From positions 1 to 64,000 of the forward strand of contig NZ_BJZU01000072.1 of assembly GCF_007992195.1 (NCBI RefSeq): a stretch of DNA of 64,000 nt, written 5' to 3'. This DNA comes from Methylobacterium oxalidis. GTDB lineage: Bacteria; Pseudomonadota; Alphaproteobacteria; Rhizobiales; Beijerinckiaceae. A program made the translations under genes and the position numbers. A model generated the notes under the pieces. The model did no database searches. It had not been told where the DNA came from and saw only the letters and a list, made by a program, of their open reading frames with translations. Below, piece by piece: positions 1-8,376 of the stretch (position 1 is the first letter of the stretch; every line of letters begins with the position of its first letter).

Positions 1-217
1 GGCCCTGCTCGGTCTCGACGAGCTCGACACTCGGCCAGCCGAGGCCGCGCGTCGCCAGGCTGGGCATGCCGCCGCCGAGACCCGAGAAGACGTCGTCGAA
101 CAGGCGGTTCATCTCGCGGTGGAGCGTCAGGAAGGGGCTCGCGGGCTCGTCCCGCATCCGGCTCGGCAGGGGCGCGTTCGTGCTGCGGCCCCACGGGATC
201 AGATCTCTCACACTCAT
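1..217 (-). CDS. Hsp20-family small heat-shock protein (N-terminal part, runs off left edge)
   Basis: Reading leftwards from an ATG at 217, the first 72 residues begin MSVRDLIPWGR, followed by an F-x-x-LHREMNRLFDDVFSG segment and WPSVELVET. This is the usual N-terminus of class A bacterial Hsp20 proteins, where the LHREMNRLFDDVF helix precedes the alpha-crystallin domain. The alpha-crystallin domain lies outside the window. Such proteins act as ATP-independent holdases on unfolding cytosolic proteins. A second, different Hsp20 gene lies 95 bp upstream on the same strand, so the two may be co-transcribed. The family call rests only on the N-terminus. Confidence 0.75.
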   Translation of the reverse strand, partial: MSVRDLIPWGRSTNAPLPSRMRDEPASPFLTLHREMNRLFDDVFSGLGGGMPSLATRGLGWPSVELVETEQG

Positions 218-312
218 GGCTCTCGTCTCCATCAGCATGCGTGACGTGGTGCGTCCTCCCGCGCGGGCCGGTCGGCCAGCGCGGGATCGGTGTCGGTCCG
301 GGTCGGGAAAGC

Positions 313-795
313 TCAGGCGGCCTTCGCGTCGCCCTCAAGCTGCGTACGCGCATTGTCCTGCCCAACGGCGGCCTGATCGCCATTGATGGCGATGCGGCGG
401 GGCTTGAGCGCCTCCGGGACCTCGCGCTTGAGCTCGACCGTCAGGAGGCCGTTCTCGAGCGTGGCGCCCGTGACCTTCACGTGCTCGGCCAGATTGAAGG
501 TCTGGCGGAAAGTGCGGGCCGCGATGCCGCGGTGCAGGTACTGATGCTCACCATCCTGCCCCTTTCGCTGGCCGGCGACCAAGAGCGCGGTATCATGCTG
601 GGTGAGCTCGATATCCTCGGCCGTGAACCCAGCAACCGCCATGGTGATGCGATACGCGTCCTCGGCCACCTTCTCGATGTTGTAGGGCGGCCAGGCGGCG
701 GACGGTTCAACCCGTTCGGCTTGGGTCAGGAGATCGAACAGCCGGTCGAAGCCGACGGACGAGCGGAAGAGGGGCGCAACGTCGTAGGTTCTCAT
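313..795 (-). CDS. Hsp20-family small heat-shock protein (IbpA-like)
   Basis: This 160-residue protein starts MRTYDVAPLFRSSVGFDRLFDLL, the hallmark of the IbpA/HspA-type Hsp20 proteins common in Rhizobiales. The alpha-crystallin domain (about 35-135) contains YRITMAVAGFTAEDIEL and the end-of-domain block GLLTVELKREVPEALKPRRIAI. It is a cytosolic holdase that binds unfolding proteins. The ATG at 795 is preceded by GGAGG 8 bases upstream; the longer frame starting with GTG at 810 would place the ribosome binding site inside the gene, so the shorter start is chosen. The C-terminal tail ends in a short Ala/Lys extension. It is followed on the same strand by another Hsp20 gene. Confidence 0.9.
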   Translation of the reverse strand: MRTYDVAPLFRSSVGFDRLFDLLTQAERVEPSAAWPPYNIEKVAEDAYRITMAVAGFTAEDIELTQHDTALLVAGQRKGQDGEHQYLHRGIAARTFRQTFNLAEHVKVTGATLENGLLTVELKREVPEALKPRRIAINGDQAAVGQDNARTQLEGDAKAA

Positions 796-1471
796 AACCA
801 CATCCTCCACTGAGCAACGTGACTACAAGCGACGCCGGACACCGCGTGACCGGCGCCCAACTGGCGAGCCCATCTCGGGCCTCGCACGCGCGTAACGCAC
901 CAGACAGAATGCAGTTCCAGAGGATCACGAGAAATTTGAGAGCTGCTTGCCAGCAGCATCCGCGCAGGCTGCGGCAAGGCCGGAAGCGATCCAGGTTTCA
1001 ATTGCTCACAGCAATGGCTTTGTGAGTTTCAAAACCTCCCGGCGGTGATGTCCACTTTGGAGACGCCGCCTGAGCTGGCTGAATGGCCGGAATGGGCGCC
1101 AAGCGGAAGGTCTGCTTTGCCCAGCGTCGGCTCATCGCATCGTCGAGTAGCTTTTGAAGCCTGTTCGTTTCTCACGCTTCCCTGCTTAGGCCGATTTGTT
1201 TCCCTGCTCAGTGACGCGGGAATTTAGCTCTAAGCGCCTGATTCTTCTCGCGAGTTTGATCCCGCGCTGGCGTGGACCGTCTGCTTTCGACGGCGTTTCC
1301 CTGTATTTTCCGCACGTACAGGGAAATCGCTCAAAGAGACGAGTTCGAGCACGACTGCCTGCACCACCAGGGTCTCCTGGTGGGTGATCCCGCGCCTTCG
1401 GCCAGCATCCCGGCCGCGCGCGGACTGAAGCCCGGCACAGTGATGTCTCTTATTTGTTCGTCGCGCGGTAC
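796..1471. other. Intergenic stretch, no supported gene
   Basis: This 676-bp stretch separates the Hsp20 pair from the OPT transporter. Short open frames exist on both strands, but none has a recognisable protein signature or a good ribosome binding site. The part at about 930-1060 is more AT-rich than its surroundings and probably holds the heat-shock gene promoter on the minus strand. I could not identify a convincing sigma-32 -35/-10 pair. Confidence 0.5.
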
Positions 1472-3487
1472 TCAGGCGCGCTCGCCCGCGCGCGCCTCGG
1501 CGTGGTGGCCCGGCTCCGCGGTCCCGTCCGGCGCCTGGGAGACCATCCGGTAGAAGACCGGCAGGGCGATGAGGAAGGCCGCGAGGCCCAGGACCGTCGC
1601 CGTGCCGTGGAAATCCGCGCCGACGAGGGCGAGGGAGCTGCTGCGGCCTGTGAGCGTGTCGGCCGCCGCGATCAGGACGCCGACGAGGCTCTCGCCGACG
1701 AGGAAGCCCGAGGCGAGGAGCACGCCGCGGCGGCGGGCCTCGCGCGGGGCCTGCGCGTCCTCCCCGTGCCGGGCGCGCAGAGCGCGCGCGCCGAGCCATC
1801 CCAAGACGCCCCCCGCCGCGATCGTCATCACGACGGTGAGCGGCAGGTACATGCCGATGCCGACCGTGAGCGCCGGGACGGACAGGCCGCGCCGCCGCAG
1901 CCGGGATTCCAGCGCGACGAGGCCCGCCCCGAGGCCCATCCCGATCAGCACCATGCCCCAGGGCAGCTCCCCGTGCACGATGCCGCCCGCGATCTGGGTC
2001 ATCAGCGCGGCCTGCGGCGCGGGCAGGGCGCTGCCCGCCTCCATGCCCTCCCGGGGCAGGGCGCCGACGAAGCCGTAGGCCCGGTAGAGCAGGGCGAGCA
2101 GCGGCGCGATCACCAGCGCGCCGACGCCGACCCCCGCGATCAGCGCCACCTGCTGGCGCCAGGGCGTGGCGTCGACGAGCTGGCCGGTCTTCAGGTCCTG
2201 CAGGTTGTCGTTGGCGATCGAGGCGACCGTGACGATCACGGAGGCGACGAGGAGCGCCATGCCGATGACGAAGCGGTCGCCCTCCGGCCCCGCGGCCCGC
2301 CCGACGAGGAGGGGCAGCAGCAGGGCGGCGAGGATCGTCGTGAGGATGCCGATCCCCGAGATCGGGCTCGATGACGAGCCGAGCAGCCCCGCGAGGTAGC
2401 CGCAGGTCGCGGCCATCAGGAAGCCGACGAGGATCGCGAACAGGCTCGCGACCGCGATCAGCACGGGCAGGAGGGCGCCGAGCTCCGCGCCGAGACTGAA
2501 CCACGCGAACAGGCCGCCGAGCGGCAGCGCGAGCCCGAGGGCGGCCCCGCCCACCCAGGTGATCGGCAGGTCACGCTCCTGGCGCGGCAGGTCCGCGGAG
2601 GTGCCGCCCGCGCGCGCGGCCTTGAGGGCGGAGCGGATGCTGTCGAGGATCGGCCCGGCGAGGCTCACCACCGTCCAGACGCCGCCGACCGCGATGATGC
2701 CGGCCCCGATCAGCCGCACCTGGCCCGCCCACACCGCCTCGGCGGCCTCGGCGGGCGCCTGCCCGCCGCCGTGGCCGAGCGCGGTGAGGACCGGCACGGC
2801 GACGCCCCAGGCGATCGCCACGCCCGAGAGCAGGGCGAGGCAAGCGCCGATCCCCACGAGGTAGCCGACCCCGACGAGGGCCAGCGAGAAGCCCGTTCCG
2901 AGGCGGAACACGGCCGAGCCCGCCGCGAGCGTGCCGTGAATGCTCTCGGCGAGCACCCGGAACCCGTTCGTGGCGAGCCCGAGGGCGGCGGCGGCCGCGG
3001 CGGCGCCCATCAGGTCGCGCAGCCCCCCCCGCCCGCCCGCGCCCGCCTTCAGCACCTCGGCGGCGGCCGTGCCCTCGGGGTAGGGCAGGCCGGCGCCCAC
3101 CACGAGGGCGCGGCGCAGGGGGATCGAGTAGGCGACGCCGAGGAGGCCGCCGAGCAGGCAGACGGCGCTGGTCTGCCAGAACGGGAAGCCCTGCCAGTGG
3201 CCGATCAGCACGAGGCCCGGCAGAACGAGGATGACGTTGCACAGGGTGCCGGCGGCCGAGGCCTGGGTCTGCACGATGTTGTTCTCGAGGATGTTCGCCC
3301 CGCCGAGCAGCCGCAGGCACCCCATCGAGATCACCGCGGCGGGGATCGACGAGGAGAACGTCATCCCCGTCTTCAGGCCCATATAGACGTTGGCCGCCAT
3401 GAACACGACCGTGATGGCGGCCCCGAGCAGGAGCCCGCGCAGGGTCAGTTCGCTGGCGTGTGCCGGTGTCCGCCCGCGGGATTCCAT
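1472..3487 (-). CDS. OPT-family oligopeptide/metal-chelate transporter
   Basis: This 671-residue inner-membrane protein has about 14-16 hydrophobic segments. The N-terminal block ELTLRGLLLGAAITVVFMAAN is followed by VYMGLKTGMTFSSSIPAAVIS and by NNIVQTQASAAGT, all typical of bacterial OPT transporters. Family members import oligopeptides or metal chelates using the proton gradient; the substrate cannot be read from sequence. Start choice: the ATG at 3487 has AGGAG four to five bases upstream, and the first membrane helix follows after about 20 residues. The longer open frame to 3643 adds a Cys-rich, non-conserved N-terminus and is rejected. The gene stands alone and is transcribed divergently from the DUF1989 gene. 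Confidence 0.88.
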   Translation of the reverse strand: MESRGRTPAHASELTLRGLLLGAAITVVFMAANVYMGLKTGMTFSSSIPAAVISMGCLRLLGGANILENNIVQTQASAAGTLCNVILVLPGLVLIGHWQGFPFWQTSAVCLLGGLLGVAYSIPLRRALVVGAGLPYPEGTAAAEVLKAGAGGRGGLRDLMGAAAAAAALGLATNGFRVLAESIHGTLAAGSAVFRLGTGFSLALVGVGYLVGIGACLALLSGVAIAWGVAVPVLTALGHGGGQAPAEAAEAVWAGQVRLIGAGIIAVGGVWTVVSLAGPILDSIRSALKAARAGGTSADLPRQERDLPITWVGGAALGLALPLGGLFAWFSLGAELGALLPVLIAVASLFAILVGFLMAATCGYLAGLLGSSSSPISGIGILTTILAALLLPLLVGRAAGPEGDRFVIGMALLVASVIVTVASIANDNLQDLKTGQLVDATPWRQQVALIAGVGVGALVIAPLLALLYRAYGFVGALPREGMEAGSALPAPQAALMTQIAGGIVHGELPWGMVLIGMGLGAGLVALESRLRRRGLSVPALTVGIGMYLPLTVVMTIAAGGVLGWLGARALRARHGEDAQAPREARRRGVLLASGFLVGESLVGVLIAAADTLTGRSSSLALVGADFHGTATVLGLAAFLIALPVFYRMVSQAPDGTAEPGHHAEARAGERA

Positions 3488-3762
3488 CGTGCTCCTGAGG
3501 CTGTACGCCCCGTCGCGGTCCAGGCACGCGGGTCGTTCGCGACAACGCGGGTTCGCGAATGCCGATCCGTTATGCACGCAGAAGTAGCGAAACCCGGTGA
3601 GCCAATCGCCGTCTCGGGCGTTCTCGCCCGCGGCCCGGCACATCGTCCGGCCCGCTTCGAGGAATCCGATGCAGAGCCTGCCCGCGTGTCCCCATGCGTT
3701 TTCCCGAGAATTCCCCCCTGCCTCCGGCCGCCCGTCGTCCCGCAGGGTCGGGAGGGCCTGAG

Positions 3763-4347
3763 ATGCGCCACACCATCCCGCCCCGCTCCGGCGCCGCCTT
3801 CACCCTCGAGCGCGGGCAGCGCCTCACGGTGATCGATCCGGAGGGCGAGCAGGTGGCCGACCTGCTCGCCTTCTCGCGCAGCGACATCGACGAGGTGATC
3901 TCCTCCGGGCGCAGCCTCGACTACGCCAGCCGCATCTTCCTCACGACGGGGGACGCGCTCTACTCGAACCGCAGCAACGTCATGCTGCGCATCGTCGAGG
4001 ACACGGTGGGCCGGCACGACTTCCTGCTGACGCCCTGCTCGGCCGACACCTTCCGCATCCTCTACGACGACGCGGAGCCCCATCGCGGCTGCTTCGGCAA
4101 TCTCGCCCACGCCCTCGCGCCCTACGGGATCGGGCCGGACCGCATCCCCGTGGCCTTCAACGTGTTCATGAACGTCGCGGTCGACGGCGACACCGGCGCG
4201 CTCGCGGTGCGCCCGCCCCTCAGCCGGGCGGGCGACCGCATCGTGTTCGAGGCGGAGACGGACCTGATCATCGGGCTGACCGCCTGCTCGGCCCCGCAAT
4301 CGAACAACTTCGCCTTCAAGCCAATCGAGTACGAGATCTCGAGCTAG
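3763..4347 (+). CDS. DUF1989 / urea carboxylase-associated family protein
   Basis: This 194-residue cytosolic protein opens MRHTIPPRSGAAFTLERGQ. It carries GEQVADLLAFS, the SRIFLTTGDALYSNRSNVML block and GDRIVFEAETDLIIGLTACSA near the C-terminus, which match the DUF1989 family often linked to urea or guanidine carboxylase genes and to amino-acid degradation. No biochemical role is firmly established, and no urea carboxylase is present in this window. The ATG at 3763 sits behind a GGGAGGG Shine-Dalgarno; the longer frame from 3694 lacks one. The YcgG-like operon begins 287 bp downstream on the same strand, so a functional link is plausible but not shown. Confidence 0.8.
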   Translation: MRHTIPPRSGAAFTLERGQRLTVIDPEGEQVADLLAFSRSDIDEVISSGRSLDYASRIFLTTGDALYSNRSNVMLRIVEDTVGRHDFLLTPCSADTFRILYDDAEPHRGCFGNLAHALAPYGIGPDRIPVAFNVFMNVAVDGDTGALAVRPPLSRAGDRIVFEAETDLIIGLTACSAPQSNNFAFKPIEYEISS

Positions 4348-4402
4348 AGTTTGGAATATCCCTCCCTTTCCGTGCTGGAATTCTGCATTTGCCCCAGAAT
4401 TG

Positions 4403-4448
4403 TCGCGAATCTTCGCGAGTCCTCAGCTCCGATTAACACAGATTAATC
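4403..4448. promoter_or_regulatory. Inverted repeat and GATTAA direct repeat upstream of the N-hydroxylase-like operon
   Basis: A perfect inverted repeat TCGCGAA-TC-TTCGCGA spans 4403-4418. Close by, GATTAACACAGATTAATC (4431-4448) contains a direct repeat of GATTAA and a palindrome GATTAATC. The surroundings are AT-rich for this genome and form the only sizeable non-coding region between the DUF1989 gene and the following operon, so this is a reasonable place for a promoter with an operator. No regulator can be named. Confidence 0.35.
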
Positions 4449-4634
4449 GACGTTTTTCTCCACAGACTCATTCGGGTTCGCGCGGAACAATGCTCGGCAC
4501 GGGCGGTTCCCCCCGGCGATCTGCTTGAGATCATTCGCAACACGGCACGATGCCGCCCGCCCTCACGGACCCGATGATGCATCGGGCCCCGCGGCGGGCG
4601 GCCGTGCCGGTGGCCGCACCCGACACGAGGCGCA

Positions 4635-5390
4635 ATGCTCCTGCCCACCGACGACAGCACGCACCCGCTCGCCGAGCGCTTCCGGACCTTCATCCGGCAG
4701 GCGCCCTTCCCCTGCGTCGGCGCGAAATCCGCCCTGTCGCGGGGCCAGCTGAAGGTGATGGTCGCGCGCGACATCGGCTCCGCCTGGGACGACCTGCGCA
4801 TCTACCCGGCCCTGCTCGCCTTCATCTGCCGCTACCGGGAGCGGCCCGACCTGTTCCAGAGCTTCGCCGTGGTGTTCGAGGGCCCGCACGCGCTCTCCGA
4901 GGAGACGTTCGAGGCGGCGTTGTGGGCGCGCATCCAGTCCCTTTCCGACAAGGATCACTGCCTCGGCCAGACCTACGACCCGCGCGTGAAGGCGGACCCG
5001 GACGACCCGCACTTCTCGCTCAGCCTCGGCGGGGAGGGCTTCTTCATCGTCGGGCTGCATCCCGGCGCGAGCCGCCCGGCCCGGCGGTTCGAGACGCCGG
5101 TCCTCGTCTTCAACCTGCACGACCAGTTCGAGCGCCTGCGGGCGGAGGGGCGCTACGAGCGCCTGCGGAACTCGATCGTCGAGCGGGACGTGGCCTTCGC
5201 GGGCTCGCCGAACCCGATGCTCGCCGGGCACGGCGAGCGCTCGGCCGCCCGCCAGTTCAGCGGCCGAGCGGTGCCGGACGACTGGGCCTGCCCGTTCCGG
5301 CGCCGGGAGGAGGCGCGCCCCTGGGACGCGCAGCAGGTCGCCGCCGACCTGCGCACGGGCGCCTTCGTCGCCCCGCAGATGGAAGGCTGA
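4635..5390 (+). CDS. YqcI/YcgG (GntA-like) putative heme-dependent N-hydroxylase
   Basis: This 251-residue soluble protein resembles the YqcI/YcgG family. It has the N-terminal FPCVGAKSAL block, the central FIVGLHPGASRPARRF segment, the NPML motif and the conserved C-terminal DWACPFRRR. The family includes GntA, which N-hydroxylates L-enduracididine in guanitoxin biosynthesis and is described as heme-dependent. By family, it probably adds oxygen to an amine or guanidine nitrogen of a small metabolite; the substrate is unknown. The ATG follows a modest GAGG-like site. It is the first gene of a tight unit: the methyltransferase begins 2 bases after its stop, and an EgtD-like gene follows. No other guanitoxin genes are visible. 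Confidence 0.75.
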   Translation: MLLPTDDSTHPLAERFRTFIRQAPFPCVGAKSALSRGQLKVMVARDIGSAWDDLRIYPALLAFICRYRERPDLFQSFAVVFEGPHALSEETFEAALWARIQSLSDKDHCLGQTYDPRVKADPDDPHFSLSLGGEGFFIVGLHPGASRPARRFETPVLVFNLHDQFERLRAEGRYERLRNSIVERDVAFAGSPNPMLAGHGERSAARQFSGRAVPDDWACPFRRREEARPWDAQQVAADLRTGAFVAPQMEG

Positions 5391-5391
5391 G

Positions 5392-6363
5392 ATGAGCAGC
5401 GAGACCGGCGCCACCGGCCGCCCGAGCCCGTTCCCCGAGGACGAGGCGGGGCTCGTCGCGCTCGCCCGCGCGGTGCGGGAGACCGGCTACGGCTTCACCA
5501 CCGTGACGCCGGCGACCCACGCGCGCGTCGTCGCCCGCCCCCGCAACGCCGAGGCGCGCAGCCTGCGGGACGTGTTCGGCTGGAGCCGACCCTTCCGGGC
5601 GGACCTCCTGCCGGACGGGCTGGTTCGCCTGATGGAGGCGGCGGGAGCACTGGCGCGCGAGGGGGACCTGCTGCGCGCGACGATCCGCCTGTCGAGCCTC
5701 GACGACGAGCTCTTCGCCCACTCGGCCTACCCGCCGAGCGCCGCGGACGCGGTCTTCTTCGGGCCCGACACGATGCGCTTCGTCTCGGCCGTGCTGGCGC
5801 ATCTCGACGAACGCGATCAGCCCGTCCGGCGGGCGGCCGATATCGGCTGCGGCTCCGGGGCGGCCGGGATCGCGGTCGCCAAGCGCCGGCCCGGCGCCGA
5901 GACCGTGCTCGTCGACATCAACCCCGCGGCCCTGCGCGCCGCCCGGGTGAATGCCCGGCTCGCGGGCACCGAGGGCGTGGTGACGCGGCGCAGCGATATG
6001 CTCCGCGACGTCGAGGGCGACTTCGACCTCATCGTCTCGAACCCGCCCTTCATGATCGACGCCTCGGAGCGCGCCTACCGGCACGGCGGCGGCCCCCTCG
6101 GGGCCGGCCTGTCGCTCGCCGTCGTCGAGGCGGCGGCCGAGCGGCTCGCGCCGCGGGGCAGTCTCGTCCTGTTCACCGGCGCGGCGATCGTCGAGGGCGC
6201 GGACCCGTTCCGCGAGGCGGCCGGCGCCGCCTGCTCGCGCGCCGGCCTCGACTGGTCCTACCGCGAGTTCGACCCGGACGAATACGGCGAGGAGCTCGAC
6301 GACCCGGCCTACGGGGAGGTCGAGCGCATCGCCCTCGTCGTCCTGACGGCGACGCGCCCGTGA
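5392..6363 (+). CDS. HemK/RlmG-like class I SAM methyltransferase
   Basis: This 323-residue protein has an N-terminal substrate-recognition region (1-140) and a Rossmann SAM domain. The SAM loop is ADIGCGSGAAGI (about 146-157) and the catalytic motif is VSNPPFM (about 212-218). NPPF marks enzymes that methylate a planar nitrogen or exocyclic amine (glutamine amide, adenine, guanine), as in HemK/PrmC and RsmC/RlmG. It is distinct from true PrmC, and its location between an N-hydroxylase-like gene and an EgtD-like gene suggests a small-molecule substrate rather than a release factor or rRNA. Its ATG lies 2 bp after the upstream stop, and its stop overlaps the next start by 4 bp (GTGA), so the three genes are probably translationally coupled. 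Confidence 0.8.
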   Translation: MSSETGATGRPSPFPEDEAGLVALARAVRETGYGFTTVTPATHARVVARPRNAEARSLRDVFGWSRPFRADLLPDGLVRLMEAAGALAREGDLLRATIRLSSLDDELFAHSAYPPSAADAVFFGPDTMRFVSAVLAHLDERDQPVRRAADIGCGSGAAGIAVAKRRPGAETVLVDINPAALRAARVNARLAGTEGVVTRRSDMLRDVEGDFDLIVSNPPFMIDASERAYRHGGGPLGAGLSLAVVEAAAERLAPRGSLVLFTGAAIVEGADPFREAAGAACSRAGLDWSYREFDPDEYGEELDDPAYGEVERIALVVLTATRP

Positions 6364-7313
6364 GCGGCCCCGAGACCGCGAGCGCCGCCGCCGCGGAGCG
6401 CGCGGAGTTCCTGCGCGACGCATTGGCCGGCCTGACGGGCCCGGCGAAGTCCGTGCCGGGCAAGTACCTGTGGGACGAGACGGGCTCCGACCTGTTCGAC
6501 CGGATCTGCGCCAGCGCGGACTACTACCCGACGCGGCAGGAGATGACCCTGCTGCCGCGCGTGGCGGAGGCGGTGGCGCGGCGGGTCGGGCCCGGCGCCA
6601 CCGTGGTCGAGTTCGGCAGCGGCGCGAGCCGCAAGATCCGCACCCTCCTCGACGCCCTGGAGCGGCCCGCCGGCTACGTCGCCATCGACATCTCCCGCGA
6701 CTACCTCGAGGCCGCGATCCGGCGGCTCGCGCCGGACTACCCGGCGGTCGAGATGGTCCCGGTCTGCGCCGACTACTCGAAGCCCGTGCGGCTGCCGCTG
6801 GAGACGCGGGGGCGCACGATCCTCGGATTCTATCCGGGCACCAGCATCGGCAATTTCACGCCGCGCGAGGCCGTCGCCTTCCTGGAGCGGGCGCGGGCGA
6901 CGCTCGGCCCGAGCCTCTTCCTCGTCGGCACGGACGGCACGAAGGACCCCGAACGCCTCCGGCGCGCCTACGCGGGGCCGGACGGGCTGATGGCCGCGCT
7001 CCACCTCAACCTGCTCGCGCGGCTCGACCGGGATCTCGGGGCCGACCTCGACCCGGGCAACTTCCGCCACGCGATCCGCCTCTGCGGCGACCCGGACCGG
7101 GTCGAGGCCCATCTCGTGGCGCGGGCCGGCGCGCGCTACAGCCTCGCGGGCAGGCCCATCGCCTTCGAGCCGGGCGAGAGCATCCGCACCGACACCTCGC
7201 ACAAGTACGCGCCGGACGCCTTCCGGGCGCTCGCCGAGGAGGCCGGCTGGCGGAGCGCCGAGACCTGGCAGGACGATCTCGGCAGCTTCACGCTGCACCT
7301 GCTCCAGGGCTGA
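6360..7313 (+). CDS. EgtD-like amino-acid N-alpha-methyltransferase
   Basis: This 317-residue protein matches the EgtD (histidine-specific SAM methyltransferase) fold. It has the YYPTR motif (55-59), the SAM loop EFGSGASRK (84-92), FYPGTSIGN (157-165) and RTDTSHKY near the C-terminus (276-283). EgtD trimethylates histidine to hercynine, the first step of ergothioneine synthesis. Compared with mycobacterial EgtD as I recall it, the positions equivalent to Met252 and Glu282 in the histidine pocket are Ala250 and Asp278; Asn165 and Ser280 are kept. Family membership is secure but histidine as substrate is not. No EgtB sulfoxide synthase is present nearby. The GTG start overlaps the upstream stop by 4 bp. 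Confidence 0.85.
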   Translation: MSGPETASAAAAERAEFLRDALAGLTGPAKSVPGKYLWDETGSDLFDRICASADYYPTRQEMTLLPRVAEAVARRVGPGATVVEFGSGASRKIRTLLDALERPAGYVAIDISRDYLEAAIRRLAPDYPAVEMVPVCADYSKPVRLPLETRGRTILGFYPGTSIGNFTPREAVAFLERARATLGPSLFLVGTDGTKDPERLRRAYAGPDGLMAALHLNLLARLDRDLGADLDPGNFRHAIRLCGDPDRVEAHLVARAGARYSLAGRPIAFEPGESIRTDTSHKYAPDAFRALAEEAGWRSAETWQDDLGSFTLHLLQG

Positions 7314-7387
7314 GCCCCGCCCGGAACAGCGCCTCGCGGGCCCGGGTTGGCGCAGGAGATCCCTTTCGAGACACGGAGCGATCCGGC

Positions 7388-8284
7388 ATGGCCCAGCAGT
7401 TCCCGATCAGCCCGGACAGCCGCGCCGACGATCCCGAGGCCGACCGGGAGCGCGACGACCGCACCCACGAGATCCCCCCCGATCTCGCCTATCGCCGGCT
7501 CGCCATCGTCAACGTCGTCTTCGTCGGTGCGGCCGGCGCGGGCGACCGGGGCTGGGTGCTCGTCGACGCGGGAGTGCCGGGCTCGAGGGGAGCCATCGTG
7601 CAGGCCGCCGAGGCGCGTTTCGGGGCGGGCGCGCGTCCGGAGGCGATCGTGCTAACGCACGGCCACTTCGACCATGTCGGCGTACTGGCCGACCTCGCCG
7701 CGGCGTGGGACGTGCCCGTCTACGCGCACCGGCTGGAGCATCCCTATCTCGACGGGAGCCGGTCCTACCCGGCCCCCGACCCGAGCGTCGGCGGCGGCCT
7801 GATGGCGCGCATCTCGCCCCTCTACCCGACGAGCCCCGTCGACGTCTCGGACCGCCTGCGGGCGCTGCCGGAGGACGGCAGCGTCCCCTCGCTGCCCGGC
7901 TGGCGCTGGGTCCACACGCCCGGCCACACGGAGGGCCACGTCTCGTTCTGGCGCGAGGCGGATGCGAGCCTGATCGTCGGCGACGCCTTCGTCACGACGG
8001 CGCAGGAATCGGCCTACGCGGTGGCCACCCAGGCGCCGGAGGTGCACGGGCCGCCGATGTACCTGACGACAGACTGGACGGCGGCGCGGGATTCCGTGCG
8101 CAGGCTCGCCGACCTCGCGCCGGAGCGCGTGATCACCGGCCACGGGCGCCCGCTCGCGGGCCCCGAGATGCGCCGGGCGCTGAGCGCGCTGGCGCAGGAT
8201 TTCGACGCGGTCGCGGTGCCGCGCCAGGGCCGCTACGTCCCGACCGCCGGCGCGTCGCCGGGCGGGGCGGATCCCGGCCCGTAG
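7388..8284 (+). CDS. MBL-fold metallo-hydrolase
   Basis: This 298-residue protein has the metallo-beta-lactamase fold: the metal motif THGHFDHVG (about 94-102), a second His in HTPGHTEGHVSFW (about 178-190), an Asp in LIVGDAF and a final His in VITGHGRPL. These residues would bind two metal ions. Relatives include glyoxalase II-like and lactonase-like hydrolases; the substrate cannot be told. There is no signal peptide, so it is cytosolic. The ATG at 7388 lies 74 bp after the EgtD-like stop, close enough to be a fourth cistron, though it may have its own promoter. The longer open frame reaching back to 6470 is a shadow of the EgtD-like gene. Confidence 0.85.
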   Translation: MAQQFPISPDSRADDPEADRERDDRTHEIPPDLAYRRLAIVNVVFVGAAGAGDRGWVLVDAGVPGSRGAIVQAAEARFGAGARPEAIVLTHGHFDHVGVLADLAAAWDVPVYAHRLEHPYLDGSRSYPAPDPSVGGGLMARISPLYPTSPVDVSDRLRALPEDGSVPSLPGWRWVHTPGHTEGHVSFWREADASLIVGDAFVTTAQESAYAVATQAPEVHGPPMYLTTDWTAARDSVRRLADLAPERVITGHGRPLAGPEMRRALSALAQDFDAVAVPRQGRYVPTAGASPGGADPGP

Positions 8285-8376
8285 CCGGGAGGCGCCCCTT
8301 CGCCGTCCCGTCGGCGGGCAAGGCGGCGGGCAAGCCGGCGGGGATGCGGCAGCCGGAACCGTGCTAGGGTCGGGCC

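Noticed and set aside
796..1000. Sigma-32 promoter for the Hsp20 genes
   Set aside because: The region is plausible, but no sequence close enough to the -35/-10 consensus at proper spacing could be found.
1230..2504. Minus-strand 424-residue frame overlapping the OPT gene
   Set aside because: It is extremely Arg-rich and lies in a different frame of the same strand as the OPT transporter, which has clear membrane helices.
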